Program-made: the position numbers and the translations under genes
Origin: Clostridium sp. 1001271st1 H5
GTDB lineage: Bacteria; Bacillota; Clostridia; Lachnospirales; Lachnospiraceae
Assembly (NCBI RefSeq): GCF_005845215.1
Contig: NZ_SPHO01000002.1
Coordinates: 1 to 64,000, forward strand
Length of the DNA stretch: 64,000 bases
Direction of reading: 5' to 3'
In this document: positions 8,368 to 17,772 of the stretch, piece by piece
How the letters are laid out: every line of letters starts with the position of its first letter
How positions within the stretch are numbered: position 1 is the stretch's first letter
Notes under the pieces: generated by a model
Told to the model about the DNA's origin: nothing
Databases searched by the model: none
What the model saw: only the letters and a program-made list of their open reading frames with translations

Positions 8368-9885
8368 ATGAATATTAAGCGGGCTAAGGAAGAGATAAAG
8401 GATACCATAGAAGCATACCTGTTAAAGGATGAGAATGGGGAGTATGTCATACCGTCCATCCGGCAGAGGCCGGTGCTGCTCATCGGTCCGCCCGGAGTGG
8501 GAAAGACACAGATTATGGAACAGATATCCAGGGAATGCCGGATTGGGCTGGTATCCTATACCATCACCCATCACACCAGACAGAGTGCGGTGGGCCTTCC
8601 CTTTATTGAAAAAAAGACCTATGGCCAAAAAGAGTATGCGGTGACGGAGTACACCATGAGCGAAATTGTGGCTTCCATCTATGACCGGATGGAAGAAACC
8701 GGACTGGAGGAAGGGATTCTCTTTATCGATGAAATCAACTGTGTATCCGAGACCCTGGCTCCCACCATGCTGCAATTCCTCCAGTGCAAGACCTTTGGAA
8801 ACCATAAGATACCGGAGGGATGGATAATCGCTGCTGCGGGCAATCCCCCGGAATATAACAAGTCGGTGAGGGAATTTGATGTGGTCACCCTGGACCGGAT
8901 TAAGCGGATTGACGTGGAGCCGGATTTGGGGGTGTGGAAGGAGTATGCGTACCGGGAGAACATCCACCCGGCCATTATCTCCTACCTCAGCATCAAGGGG
9001 CAGAATTTCTGCCGGATTGAGACAACGGTGGACGGAAAGCTGTTCGCCACGCCAAGGGGCTGGGAAGATTTGTCCCAGCTGATTCTGGTATATGAAAGCC
9101 TGGACAAAAGGGCTGACCGGGATGTGGTCAGCCAGTACATCCAGCATCCCCAAATCGCAAAGGATTTCGCAAATTACCTGGAGCTGTATTATAAATACCA
9201 GAATGAGTATCAGGTGGATGAGATTTTACAGGGCACCATACGACAGGAGCTGTGTGACCGGGTGGCCAGAGCGCCCTTTGATGAACGCCTCAGTGTTGCG
9301 GGCCTGCTTTTATCTAAACTGACGCAAGGGTTTAAGAAGCTGTGGGAGAAGAATGAAACCATGGAACTTCTGATGGAGCAGCTTAAGAGATACCGCCAGG
9401 AGATGATGGGCGGGACAGGGAAGTCTGCAGATGGCGCAGCGCCTGACGGAATTCTTGGGTGTCTGGCCCGGGAACTGGAAAGGGAGCGCCTCCGCAGGAA
9501 GAAAAGCGGGCTCGCAGGAAGGCGGGAGGACCGCCTGTGCCTGGGCGTGCGTATCACGCTGGAGGAATATGCCCGGCAGATGAGAATGGAATCCGTGGAG
9601 AACAGGGAGCAGGCCTGGGAATGGGTGCGCAAAAAATTTATGGAGCAGAGCGACGGCTATGAGACAATGAAGGAGGACTGCGGCAGCTGCCTGGAACACG
9701 CCTTTGACTTTATGGAGGCGGCCTTTGGAAATGGCCAGGAAATGGTTATATTTGTCACGGAACTGAATACCAGCGAGGCGTGTGTGCGGTTCCTGGATGA
9801 ATATGAGTGCGAACGCTATTACCAGTATAATAAGGATTTGCTCTTTGACGAACAGGAACAGGCCATAAGAGAAAGATTGATGTAA
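8368..9885 (+). CDS. MoxR-type AAA+ ATPase
   Basis: The 505-residue protein has a single AAA+ module near the N-terminus: Walker A GPPGVGKT (about residues 39-46), Walker B ILFIDEIN, and a sensor-1 segment WIIAAAGNPPEYN. Residues about 340-505 are an extra, poorly conserved, charged C-terminal region not present in ordinary 300-residue MoxR proteins. It follows the VWA partner by 26 bases, forming the classic MoxR/VWA pair in which the ATPase remodels a target delivered by the VWA protein. It ends at a strong bidirectional terminator. Confidence in the ATPase is high; the target is unknown. Confidence 0.9.
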   Translation: MNIKRAKEEIKDTIEAYLLKDENGEYVIPSIRQRPVLLIGPPGVGKTQIMEQISRECRIGLVSYTITHHTRQSAVGLPFIEKKTYGQKEYAVTEYTMSEIVASIYDRMEETGLEEGILFIDEINCVSETLAPTMLQFLQCKTFGNHKIPEGWIIAAAGNPPEYNKSVREFDVVTLDRIKRIDVEPDLGVWKEYAYRENIHPAIISYLSIKGQNFCRIETTVDGKLFATPRGWEDLSQLILVYESLDKRADRDVVSQYIQHPQIAKDFANYLELYYKYQNEYQVDEILQGTIRQELCDRVARAPFDERLSVAGLLLSKLTQGFKKLWEKNETMELLMEQLKRYRQEMMGGTGKSADGAAPDGILGCLARELERERLRRKKSGLAGRREDRLCLGVRITLEEYARQMRMESVENREQAWEWVRKKFMEQSDGYETMKEDCGSCLEHAFDFMEAAFGNGQEMVIFVTELNTSEACVRFLDEYECERYYQYNKDLLFDEQEQAIRERLM

Positions 9886-9918
9886 CTGAACATGCAAATA
9901 AGCCCCAAATATACAGAA

Positions 9919-9989
9919 GCGTGCCTGCAGCTTCACTCCCCGTCCATGCAGTATGGCGGGGAGTGAGCTTCAGACACGCGTTTTGTTTT
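9919..9989. terminator. Bidirectional rho-independent terminator
   Basis: A long interrupted hairpin runs from GCGTG (9919) to CACGC (9979), with the core CACTCCCCG (9934-9942) pairing with CGGGGAGTG (9957-9965). TTTTGTTTT follows on the plus strand. It lies between the convergent MoxR and symporter genes and probably serves both. Confidence 0.8.
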
Positions 9990-10016
9990 ATCTTATTTGC
10001 AGCAGATGATTAAGCA

Positions 10017-11261
10017 TTAATACTGAACTGTTTTTACCTCATTAAACACATCCCTGTCCAGGTCCCCCAGCTTGCTGGATACAAGCATGCCTACCATGAC
10101 ATCGACATCAACATTCATAAGCGTTCTGAACATTCCGGAGAACCAGTCAATGCCAATGAGGATAGCAATACTTTCCAGCGGCAGTCCCAGGGAGGATGCA
10201 AGGAAGGTATATACGATGACGGAACCGCCCGGCACAACGATGGTCCCCATGCACATCAGACATGACAGCAGAATTGCCATTCCCATCTGATAGGTGGTCA
10301 GCTGGATACCGGTGGACTGCGCCATGAAGAAGATAGCAGCCACATAACACAGCGCTGCGCCGCAGCTGTTCATGGACATGGTAATGGGTCCGGTAAAATC
10401 AGCGACTTTACGGCTTACGCCGAACTTTACAACCGCATCCTCCATCTTGGTTGGAAGGCAGATTGCGCCGGAGGTGGTTGTCACGGCCATCATGGACATT
10501 TTAGCGAATTTCTTAGGCATCTTAGCCGGATTTACCTTGCAGAGCGCGGCTGTCAGCGGGCCATAAATAAGGAACTGGATTGCGTCGCCTATGAGCAGTA
10601 CTCCCAGGAACTTAATCATGGGAATGATGACCTTAAAACCAGTGGAGCCAGCCACATTTGCCAGCAGGCAGAAGATTCCGATTGGCGCGACATGCATGAC
10701 TGCCTTAATGATATTGGTGATAATGGTATTAAAACCAGTTACCCACTCAACCATGTTCCGGTTGCCGCTCTGGCGTGTATAGGTACCCATGCCTGTGCCG
10801 AAGAACAATGCGAAAACGATGCATGGAACCATGGCGCTGTCAGCCATGGAGCCAATGATATTTGTGGATACAAAGCCTAACAGTGTGTCCTGAAGAGAGG
10901 CTGTTTCCGCTGTTGCATTGGCAATGGCCTCAGCGTTGGCAATCTCAATACCAAGGCCGGGCTTAATGACTGTGGACAGTACAACGCCCAGTCCCGCGGA
11001 TAATATGGTGAAAAAGATAATCCACTTAAAGGTGTGAAATCCCATCTTTCCCACATCCTGCCCGTCGCCGCTTCCGACTGCGCCTGCAACCGCGGTCATT
11101 ACCAGAAGTACGACCGACATCTGGATAAGCCGGATGAAAATATCGCCGATAAATTTTAAATTTGAAGCCCATGGCCCAATCAAAGACCCGAAGACAATAC
11201 CGCCTGCCGTGGCAATCAGTATCTGTGTTGTTAGAGATAATCCTTTTTTCTTCCCCTCCAT
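10017..11261 (-). CDS. Dicarboxylate/amino acid:cation symporter (DAACS family)
   Basis: The 414-residue membrane protein has around eight hydrophobic helices plus re-entrant loops typical of the GltP/SstT/DctA family. The serine- and threonine-rich segment VTTTSGAICLPTKMEDAV and the motif MNSCGAALCY correspond to the HP1 and TM7 substrate and cation sites. Start choice: the in-frame ATG at 11288 has no ribosome binding site, whereas the ATG at 11261 is preceded by AAAAGGGGAAAACA, so 11261 is preferred. Substrate may be glutamate, aspartate, a C4-dicarboxylate or serine/threonine and cannot be fixed from sequence. It is transcribed alone. Confidence 0.88.
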   Translation of the reverse strand: MEGKKKGLSLTTQILIATAGGIVFGSLIGPWASNLKFIGDIFIRLIQMSVVLLVMTAVAGAVGSGDGQDVGKMGFHTFKWIIFFTILSAGLGVVLSTVIKPGLGIEIANAEAIANATAETASLQDTLLGFVSTNIIGSMADSAMVPCIVFALFFGTGMGTYTRQSGNRNMVEWVTGFNTIITNIIKAVMHVAPIGIFCLLANVAGSTGFKVIIPMIKFLGVLLIGDAIQFLIYGPLTAALCKVNPAKMPKKFAKMSMMAVTTTSGAICLPTKMEDAVVKFGVSRKVADFTGPITMSMNSCGAALCYVAAIFFMAQSTGIQLTTYQMGMAILLSCLMCMGTIVVPGGSVIVYTFLASSLGLPLESIAILIGIDWFSGMFRTLMNVDVDVMVGMLVSSKLGDLDRDVFNEVKTVQY

Positions 11262-11610
11262 TGTTTTCCCCTTTTCTTTTACTAACATTTCGTTTCACGT
11301 TCCCATGTCTTGTATGCTTGTATTTTAATTCACAATGCCTTCTGAAACAATGACGGCAAATTGGGAAGATTTTTTGGTTTTTTTATCTAAAGTGTATAAT
11401 GCGGAGGGGGAAATAACTGGAACGGCGTTGTGTTATAGGCCAATAAAATTGGCGGCCATACAAAAACTATCTGACAAAATAACAAATCACTGCCCAGGCG
11501 CTCTTTCCCGCCGCCAGGTTCCTGCAATTAACAGGACCGTGTAATATAAGACGGTAAAGAGGGGAAAGATAAACCCAACACATAATTACTGCATGATTGG
11601 AGGAACTGTT
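11262..11610. promoter_or_regulatory. Divergent intergenic region between two transporter genes
   Basis: This 349-base AT-rich gap must carry promoters for the divergent symporter and AbgT genes. A plus-strand TATAAT sits at 11395-11400 and another weak TAATAT near 11542, but neither has a clear -35 at 17 bases. A small inverted repeat CCTG/CAGG is seen near 11520. I see no convincing gene or RNA in it. Confidence 0.35.
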
Positions 11611-13161
11611 TTGGCAGATAAAGGGCAGAAAAAAGGCGTTGTTTTAAACGCTCTGGATACCGTGGAGCGGGTGGGGAACAGGCTGCCTGACCCGGCAGTG
11701 ATATTCCTGATACTGACAGGGCTTGTAATCCTTTTGTCCGCCCTGTGCGGATTCCTGGGATTGTCCGTCACATACGATTTTCTGGACCGCACAAACGGAG
11801 AGATTACAGAGAAGACAGTGGAGGCGGTGAGCCTTCTGGCACCGGACAGCATCCGGTATATGGTCACCGCGGTGGTGTCTAACTTTACAGGCTTTTTTGC
11901 ACTGGGAACTGTTTTTACCATCATGATTGGGGTGGGGGTGGCAGACGGTACCGGGTTTATGTCCGCCCTGCTGCGCAGGGTAGCTGCCTCCACGCCAAAA
12001 CCCCTTGCTACTGCGGTGGTTGTGTTTCTGGGTATCATGTCCAACATTGCTTCATCCACCGGGTATGTGGTCCTGGTCCCCCTGGGGGCAGTGCTTTTTA
12101 TGGCCTTTGGCCGCCATCCCGCGGCCGGGCTGGCGGCGGCATTTGCAGGCGTGTCAGGCGGATGGAGCGCCAATCTTCTGATTGGCACCAATGACCCCAT
12201 GTTTGCAGGAATGTCCACCCAGGCAGCCCGCATGATTGACCCCGTGTATACAGTACTTCCTGTCTGCAACTGGTATTTCATGGTGGCATCCACAGTCCTA
12301 ATCACGGTTCTGGGTACCCTTGTGACGGACAGGCTGGTGGAGCCACGGCTGGGTCCATGGGTGCCTGAAGAGACAGGAAACGTGGAAGATATCGGGGAAA
12401 ATGAGAAGAGAGGCATGGCCTGGGCCGGCATCACGGCCCTGGTGTATGGGGTTTTCATAGCTGTCCTGGCGGTGCCGTCCGGCGGACTGCTTAGGGACCC
12501 CGTAAACCATTCCTTCCTCAACTCCCCCTTTATGGACAGCATTATTTTTTTCATGATGCTCCTGTTCCTGCTTCCCGGTCTGGCATACGGCATTGGAGCC
12601 GGCACCGTGAAGAACAGCAGGGATGCGGTGGCCCTTATGAATCATTCCATAAGCGGCCTGGCCGGTTTCATGGTGCTGATTTTCTTTGCGTCGCAGTTTA
12701 CAGCCTGCTTTAATTATTCCAACCTGGGTACCATTATTTCCGTCAAAGGGGCTGGCTTCCTCCAGTCAGTGGGATTTACAGGACTTCCCCTGGTAATCTG
12801 CTTCATTGTGCTGACAGCAGGCATCAATATCTTTATAGCAGTGGATTCAGCTAAATGGGCCATTATGGCGCCTGTCTTTGTCCCCATGTTCATGCGCCTG
12901 GGTCTTTCGCCGGAGCTGACCCAGGCCGCATACCGGATAGGGGATTCCAGCACCAATATCATTGCGCCCCTGATGCCCTTTTTCGTGCTGACAGTTGCAT
13001 TTTTCCAAAAATACGATAAGGAGGCAGGCATCGGAAGCGTCATTTCCACCATGCTGCCCTATTCAGGGGCCTTTCTCCTGGGATGGATTGCGATGTTTTC
13101 TGTCTGGTATATGTCCGGACTGCCTCTGGGGCCGGGCTCACCCTTGTTTTACGGGCTGTAG
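11611..13161 (+). CDS. AbgT-family transporter
   Basis: The protein has about 11-12 hydrophobic helices and family hallmarks such as NRLPDPAVIF near the N-terminus, GVSGGWSANLLIGTNDPMFAG and the C-terminal DSSTNIIAPLMPFFVLT. AbgT proteins import p-aminobenzoyl-glutamate or act as drug/antimetabolite exporters; which applies here is unknown. Start choice: GGAGGA at 11599-11604 lies 6 bases before a TTG at 11611, whereas the upstream in-frame ATG at 11593 would place that site inside the gene with none before it. I therefore prefer TTG 11611 (516 residues). It diverges from the DAACS symporter. Confidence 0.9.
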   Translation: MADKGQKKGVVLNALDTVERVGNRLPDPAVIFLILTGLVILLSALCGFLGLSVTYDFLDRTNGEITEKTVEAVSLLAPDSIRYMVTAVVSNFTGFFALGTVFTIMIGVGVADGTGFMSALLRRVAASTPKPLATAVVVFLGIMSNIASSTGYVVLVPLGAVLFMAFGRHPAAGLAAAFAGVSGGWSANLLIGTNDPMFAGMSTQAARMIDPVYTVLPVCNWYFMVASTVLITVLGTLVTDRLVEPRLGPWVPEETGNVEDIGENEKRGMAWAGITALVYGVFIAVLAVPSGGLLRDPVNHSFLNSPFMDSIIFFMMLLFLLPGLAYGIGAGTVKNSRDAVALMNHSISGLAGFMVLIFFASQFTACFNYSNLGTIISVKGAGFLQSVGFTGLPLVICFIVLTAGINIFIAVDSAKWAIMAPVFVPMFMRLGLSPELTQAAYRIGDSSTNIIAPLMPFFVLTVAFFQKYDKEAGIGSVISTMLPYSGAFLLGWIAMFSVWYMSGLPLGPGSPLFYGL

Positions 13162-13327
13162 TTTTACGGAAATTGCCGGATTTGTGGAAAGCGGACGGGG
13201 AGGCCATTTGATTGCCCCATATTTTTGGGTAAATTACAGATTGACGGGAAATGGCGGTTGGAGTAGGCTTTTTTAAGAAAGCATCCCGCGGATTATTCAG
13301 GAAAAAAAGCGGGACACAAAGGATGGT

Positions 13328-14686
13328 ATGCTGCTGATGGAACAAAATGAAGCCGGAGCCCGGATGTTCTCCAACCAAGATTTAAAACGGCTGATACTGC
13401 CCCTTATTGTGGAGCAGATACTGGCTGTATCCGTAGGAATGGTGGATACCATGATGGTATCCAGCGCAGGGGAGGCCGCTACCTCCGGAGTATCCCTGGT
13501 GGACATGGTCAACACCCTGTTTATCAATATATTTGCAGCTGTGGCAACCGGCGGCGCCGTGGTATCCTCCCAGTATCTGGGGCAGAGGCGGAGGGACAGG
13601 GCCTGTCAGTCAGCAAATCAGCTGATTTTAATAACCGGAACCTTATCTCTTATCATCATGGGACTCTGCATTTTGCTGCGCAGGGGCGTGCTGGTGCTGC
13701 TCTACGGCGGGGTGGCGGAGGATGTGATGGCCAATGCGCTGGTTTATCTGACCATATCCGCATTGTCTTACCCCTTCCTGGCTGTTTATAATTCCTGTGC
13801 AGCCCTGTTCCGGTCCATGGGGAATTCCAAGATATCCATGCAGGCGTCCATTATTATGAACATTATCAATGTTATTGGGGATTCCCTGTTCATTTTTGTG
13901 TTCCATTGGGGCGTGGCAGGCGCTGCTGCTGCTTCCCTGATTTCCCGTATGACTGCCTGCTTCATCCTTCTGGTGCGGCTGGGCAGCCAGAATCTGGATA
14001 TCTTTATCGGAGGAAAATGGAAATTTAATTTCAGGATGGTAAAGCAGATACTGGGCATAGGCATACCCAATGGGATTGAGAACAGCATCTTCCAGCTGGG
14101 CAGGGTTCTGGTGGTGGGAATCATTGCCATGTTCGGCACCACCCAGATAGCTGCCAACGCCATTGCCAATAACCTGGACGGAATGGGCGTGCTGCCGGGC
14201 CAGGCCATGAATCTGGCCATGATTACGGTGGTGGGACGCTGTGTGGGAGCAGGCGATTTTGACCAGGCCGGATACTATGCAAAGAAAATGATGAAAATTA
14301 CATATATCGTCAACGGGCTTTGCTGTATAGCCGTTATATTGACTATGCCGCTTTCTCTCAGCCTATATGGACTGTCCAGAGAAGCATTGGAGCTGGGAGC
14401 CGTGCTGGTGCTGATTCATGACGGCTGCGCCGTATTTTTATGGCCCTCCTCCTTCTGCCTGGCCAATGTGCTGAGGGCGGCCAGCGATGTGAAGTTTCCC
14501 ATGTGCGTGTCCATCCTGTCCATGGTTATATTCCGTATCGGGTTCAGCTATGTGCTGGCAGTGGGGCTCGGCATGGGGGCTGTGGGCGTGTGGTGGGCCA
14601 TGATTGCGGACTGGACGGTCCGTTCCGCCCTGTTTGGGCGGAGGTTTGCCAGCGGTAAATGGAAGACCTTTTACCATGCAGTGTAA
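13328..14686 (+). CDS. MATE-family multidrug/metabolite exporter
   Basis: The 452-residue protein has 12 predicted membrane helices in two homologous halves. The opening LKRLILPLIVEQILAVSVGM followed by VDTMMVS, and the later QYLGQRR loop, are typical of MATE proteins of the NorM/DinF group. These use Na+ or H+ gradients to export cationic drugs or metabolites. The start may be 13328 or 13337 (both ATG). It is followed by its own terminator hairpin, so it is probably a single-gene unit. Confidence 0.9.
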   Translation: MLLMEQNEAGARMFSNQDLKRLILPLIVEQILAVSVGMVDTMMVSSAGEAATSGVSLVDMVNTLFINIFAAVATGGAVVSSQYLGQRRRDRACQSANQLILITGTLSLIIMGLCILLRRGVLVLLYGGVAEDVMANALVYLTISALSYPFLAVYNSCAALFRSMGNSKISMQASIIMNIINVIGDSLFIFVFHWGVAGAAAASLISRMTACFILLVRLGSQNLDIFIGGKWKFNFRMVKQILGIGIPNGIENSIFQLGRVLVVGIIAMFGTTQIAANAIANNLDGMGVLPGQAMNLAMITVVGRCVGAGDFDQAGYYAKKMMKITYIVNGLCCIAVILTMPLSLSLYGLSREALELGAVLVLIHDGCAVFLWPSSFCLANVLRAASDVKFPMCVSILSMVIFRIGFSYVLAVGLGMGAVGVWWAMIADWTVRSALFGRRFASGKWKTFYHAV

Positions 14687-14717
14687 CTAAAAGAATGCAG
14701 GGATGCGTTGTCCGGCG

Positions 14718-14764
14718 GGCAGCGCCCGGCTGGTTCATGATAACCGGCGGGTGCTGCCTGTTTC
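14718..14764 (+). terminator. Terminator of the MATE gene
   Basis: The arm GGCAGCGCCCGGCTGGTT pairs, with a few wobbles, with AACCGGCGGGTGCTGCC (ending at 14758), enclosing a CATGAT loop. TGTTTCTG follows. The stem is strong, the U-tract only moderate. Confidence 0.65.
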
Positions 14765-14848
14765 TGTATATAAATGGAAAACCGGATAAAATAACTATAC
14801 GGGAATTGCGGTTTATGTTACTATTAAACATATTAGAAGGGATGGGAG

Positions 14849-15568
14849 ATGACCGATATGAAAATAACTTATATCCATCACAGCAGTTTTATGGCGGAGC
14901 TTGACCATGCCGTACTTCTGTTTGACTATTTTGAGGGCAGTATTCCGGAGACGGACAGGGAAAAGCCGCTGTTTGTGTTTGCCAGCCACCGGCATGGGGA
15001 CCATTTTTCCCGTTCCATATTTGATTTGGAGGAAAGCCGCGGGAACGTGACCTATGTGCTGTCTGACGATATCTGGACCAGGCAGGTGCCGGAGGACCTC
15101 CTGGGCAGGACCGTATTCCTGGGACCGGGGGAGGAAGTGAGCCTGAAGGACAAAGCCGGACATCCGGTGGACATCCAGGCGTTTAAGTCCACGGATGAAG
15201 GGGTTGCGTTTCTGGTCAGCCTGGAGGGCAGGACCCTTTACCACGCAGGGGATTTAAACAACTGGGTATGGGAGGGGGAACCGGAGGCCGACAATATCAG
15301 GATGAGCCAGCGGTTCCACCGGGAAATGGACCGGCTGGCCGGCCGCCATATTGATGTGGCCTTTATGCTTATTGACCCCAGGCAGGAAAAGGATTTCTTT
15401 CTGGGGATGGATGACTTCATGAGAATGGTGGGGGCGGACGTGGTGTTTCCCATGCATTTCTGGGAGGATTATCAGGCGGCGGCCAGGTTCAGGGCCCTGC
15501 CCTGCGCCGGGGCTTACAAGGACAGGATACGTGAGATACACAGGCGGGGAGAGGAATTCCTGGTGTAG
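14849..15568 (+). CDS. MBL-fold metal-dependent hydrolase
   Basis: The 239-residue protein carries a metallo-beta-lactamase fold: ITYIHHSSFMAE at the N-terminus, the metal motif SHRHGDHF (HxHxDH-type with His-Arg-His-Gly-Asp-His), YHAGDLNN and a C-terminal MHFWEDY. It belongs with the short UlaG-like or ComEC-like soluble hydrolases with unknown substrates. Start is ambiguous: the ATG at 14849 has AGAAGGG seven bases upstream, and the ATG at 14858 has GGGAG nine bases upstream. It is 44 bases upstream of dihydroorotase in the same direction. Confidence 0.85.
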   Translation: MTDMKITYIHHSSFMAELDHAVLLFDYFEGSIPETDREKPLFVFASHRHGDHFSRSIFDLEESRGNVTYVLSDDIWTRQVPEDLLGRTVFLGPGEEVSLKDKAGHPVDIQAFKSTDEGVAFLVSLEGRTLYHAGDLNNWVWEGEPEADNIRMSQRFHREMDRLAGRHIDVAFMLIDPRQEKDFFLGMDDFMRMVGADVVFPMHFWEDYQAAARFRALPCAGAYKDRIREIHRRGEEFLV

Positions 15569-15612
15569 CAGGCAGTACCCGTAAATGATTGGAATAAAGA
15601 GAGGGAAAGATT

Positions 15613-16929
15613 ATGATTTTGATTCGCGCAGGACGGGTTATGGGACCCGCAGAAGGGCTGGATATAAAGGCGGATGTGGTTTTGGACGGAGACAGGATAG
15701 CAGGGATATTTCCGGCTGACCAGGGCGGGGCAGCCAAAGCAGCGGGTTTTGGCCCCGGGGAACGGGATTACGAGCAGGTGATTGAGGCGGAGGGCCTGGT
15801 GGTGGCGCCTGGCCTGGTGGATGTCCATGTGCATTTCCGGGATCCCGGTCCCACGTACAAGGAGGACATCCATACCGGGGCAAGGGCGGCTGCAAAGGGC
15901 GGTTTTACCACGGTGGTGTGCATGGCCAACACCAATCCCATTGTGGACAACAGGGAGACGCTGCGCTATGTGCTGGAAGAGGGGAAGAAGACAGGCATCC
16001 ATGTGTTAAGCTGCGCCGCTGTGTCAAAGGGATTTGCAGGCAGGGAGCTGACCGATATGGAAGGGCTTCTGGCAGCCGGGGCAGCGGGATTTACGGACGA
16101 CGGAATTCCCCTGATGGAGGGAACCTTTGTCAGAGCCGCTATGGAGGAGGCGGCCAGATTGGATACGGTTCTCAGTTTCCATGAGGAGGACAAGCATTTC
16201 ATCAGGGAAAACGGAATCAACCACGGACGGATTTCCGAAGAGCTGGGTATCTACGGCTCACCGGCCCTGGCAGAGGACTCCCTGGTGGCCAGGGACTGTA
16301 TGATTGCCCTGGATACAGGCGCCACCGTGGACATCCAGCACATCAGCTCAGGACATTCCGTGGAGATGGTACGCCTGGCCAAGAAGCTGGGGGCAAAGGT
16401 GTGGGCCGAGGTGACGCCCCACCATTTCTCCCTGACAGAGGAAGCCGTGTTAAAGTACGGAACCCTGGCTAAGATGAACCCGCCTTTAAGAACAGAGGCA
16501 GACAGGCAGATGCTGATTGAGGGGCTTAAGGACGGGACCATAGACATGATTGCAACGGACCATGCGCCCCACAGCAGGGAGGAGAAGGAACGGCCTCTGA
16601 CACAGGCGCCCAGCGGCATACTGGGACTGGAGACTGCCCTGGCACTGGGCATTACCAATCTGGTGAAGGCGGGCCATCTCACGCTGATGGAACTCATGGA
16701 AAAGATGAGCCTGAATCCGGCCAGGCTGTATAAGCTGGACTGCGGGCGTATGGAGGCAGGTGCACCGGCGGATTTGGTGCTCTTTGATGAGGACAGGCAG
16801 TGGACCGTGGAAGGGTTTGAGTCCAAGTCGTCCAACAGTCCCTTCCTGGGCAGGACATTGACAGGCAGGGTAATATATACGGTTTGCGGAGGAAATGTGG
16901 TTTATGGAGAGCAGGGAACGGAAGTTTGA
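15613..16929 (+). CDS. pyrC: Dihydroorotase
   Basis: The 438-residue amidohydrolase has the signature DVHVHFRDPGPTYKED (metal-binding HxH plus the Arg that binds the carboxylate), the second-metal His motifs, KMNPPLRTEADR and IATDHAPHSREEK with the catalytic Asp. It converts carbamoyl-aspartate to dihydroorotate in pyrimidine synthesis (type I, bacterial long form). The ATG follows AGAGAGGGAAAGATT. The end overlaps the following HAD-phosphatase gene. No other pyr genes are nearby, so this one is separated from the usual cluster. Confidence 0.93.
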   Translation: MILIRAGRVMGPAEGLDIKADVVLDGDRIAGIFPADQGGAAKAAGFGPGERDYEQVIEAEGLVVAPGLVDVHVHFRDPGPTYKEDIHTGARAAAKGGFTTVVCMANTNPIVDNRETLRYVLEEGKKTGIHVLSCAAVSKGFAGRELTDMEGLLAAGAAGFTDDGIPLMEGTFVRAAMEEAARLDTVLSFHEEDKHFIRENGINHGRISEELGIYGSPALAEDSLVARDCMIALDTGATVDIQHISSGHSVEMVRLAKKLGAKVWAEVTPHHFSLTEEAVLKYGTLAKMNPPLRTEADRQMLIEGLKDGTIDMIATDHAPHSREEKERPLTQAPSGILGLETALALGITNLVKAGHLTLMELMEKMSLNPARLYKLDCGRMEAGAPADLVLFDEDRQWTVEGFESKSSNSPFLGRTLTGRVIYTVCGGNVVYGEQGTEV

Positions 16930-17599
16930 TGTGATTCTTCTGGACGTGGACGGCACGCTGCTGGATTTCGGCATGTCGGAGAAGCAGGGCATGAAGGTGG
17001 TGCTTGAGCAGTATGGGTTTGAGCCTTCGGAGGAACGGCTTCAATTATACCATGAAATCAATGAAGGATTCTGGTCTGCCTTTGAACGGGGGGAAGTGAC
17101 CAAGGAGGATTTGGTATGGCAGCGTTTTGAGGCGTTTTTCGGCCGTCTGGGCAGGAGGGTGGACGGCCGTGAGGCGGAGAAGCTGTACCGGAGCCAGCTG
17201 GACGGGTCGGCCTTCTTGATTGACGGGGCCCTGGACCTGTGCGCTTACCTGAGAGACAGATATGATTTATATGTGGTCACCAATGGCACGTCATCCACCC
17301 AGTATAAACGGCTGTCCGCCTCGGGGCTGGACGGTTTCATGAAGGATATTTTTGTGTCTGAGGATGCGGGAAGCCAGAAACCCCGGAAGGAATATTTTGA
17401 TTACTGTTTTTCCAGGATACCCAATGCAAATCCCCGGCGTATGCTGCTCATAGGTGATTCCCCTGCATCGGATATCAGGGGAGGAATGGCAGCTGGTACC
17501 TATACGTGCTGGTATAACCCCGGCGGGCAGATGCTGCCTGAGGGCATAAAGGCGGATTATGAGGTGAGGAGCCTGGAGGAGCTTAAGAAGTTTCTGTAA
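16904..17599 (+). CDS. HAD-family nucleotidase, YjjG/YfnB-like
   Basis: All four HAD motifs are present: LDVDGTLLDF (nucleophile and acid/base Asp), VTNGTS, the Lys in SQKPRKEYF and LIGDSPASDIRGG. At about 231 residues with an alpha-helical cap inserted after motif I it matches YjjG-type 5'-nucleotidases that dephosphorylate pyrimidine nucleotides and non-canonical analogues. Start choice: GGAGGAA at 16888-16894 fits the ATG at 16904 better than the ATG at 16895, only two bases away. The gene overlaps the end of pyrC by 26 bases, linking it to pyrimidine metabolism (inference). Confidence 0.88.
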   Translation: MESRERKFDVILLDVDGTLLDFGMSEKQGMKVVLEQYGFEPSEERLQLYHEINEGFWSAFERGEVTKEDLVWQRFEAFFGRLGRRVDGREAEKLYRSQLDGSAFLIDGALDLCAYLRDRYDLYVVTNGTSSTQYKRLSASGLDGFMKDIFVSEDAGSQKPRKEYFDYCFSRIPNANPRRMLLIGDSPASDIRGGMAAGTYTCWYNPGGQMLPEGIKADYEVRSLEELKKFL

Positions 17600-17675
17600 G
17601 CCCCGGTCCTGCCCTGATTTTCAGGGAGGGGGACGGCGGGGTGAAGATTTGTCAGTTTTGCCATATAAAATGTCC

Positions 17676-17704
17676 TTTACACAGGCGCTTTAGTGTGCTA
17701 ATAT
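17676..17704 (+). promoter_or_regulatory. Sigma-A promoter of the amino acid ABC operon
   Basis: TTTACA (17676-17681) and TAATAT (17699-17704) are separated by exactly 17 bases. The position, 68 bases upstream of the binding-protein ATG and after the HAD gene, fits a dedicated promoter. Confidence 0.7.
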
Positions 17705-17772
17705 GATAGCGTGTCAAAAGACCGTAAGGAGCCGCTGGACAGAAACAGCGGAATAAGAGGAGGACGTTTATT

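Noticed and set aside
11335..11544. A 69-codon frame in the divergent transporter gap.
   Set aside because: It has no ribosome binding site and spans the promoter region; no recognisable protein features.
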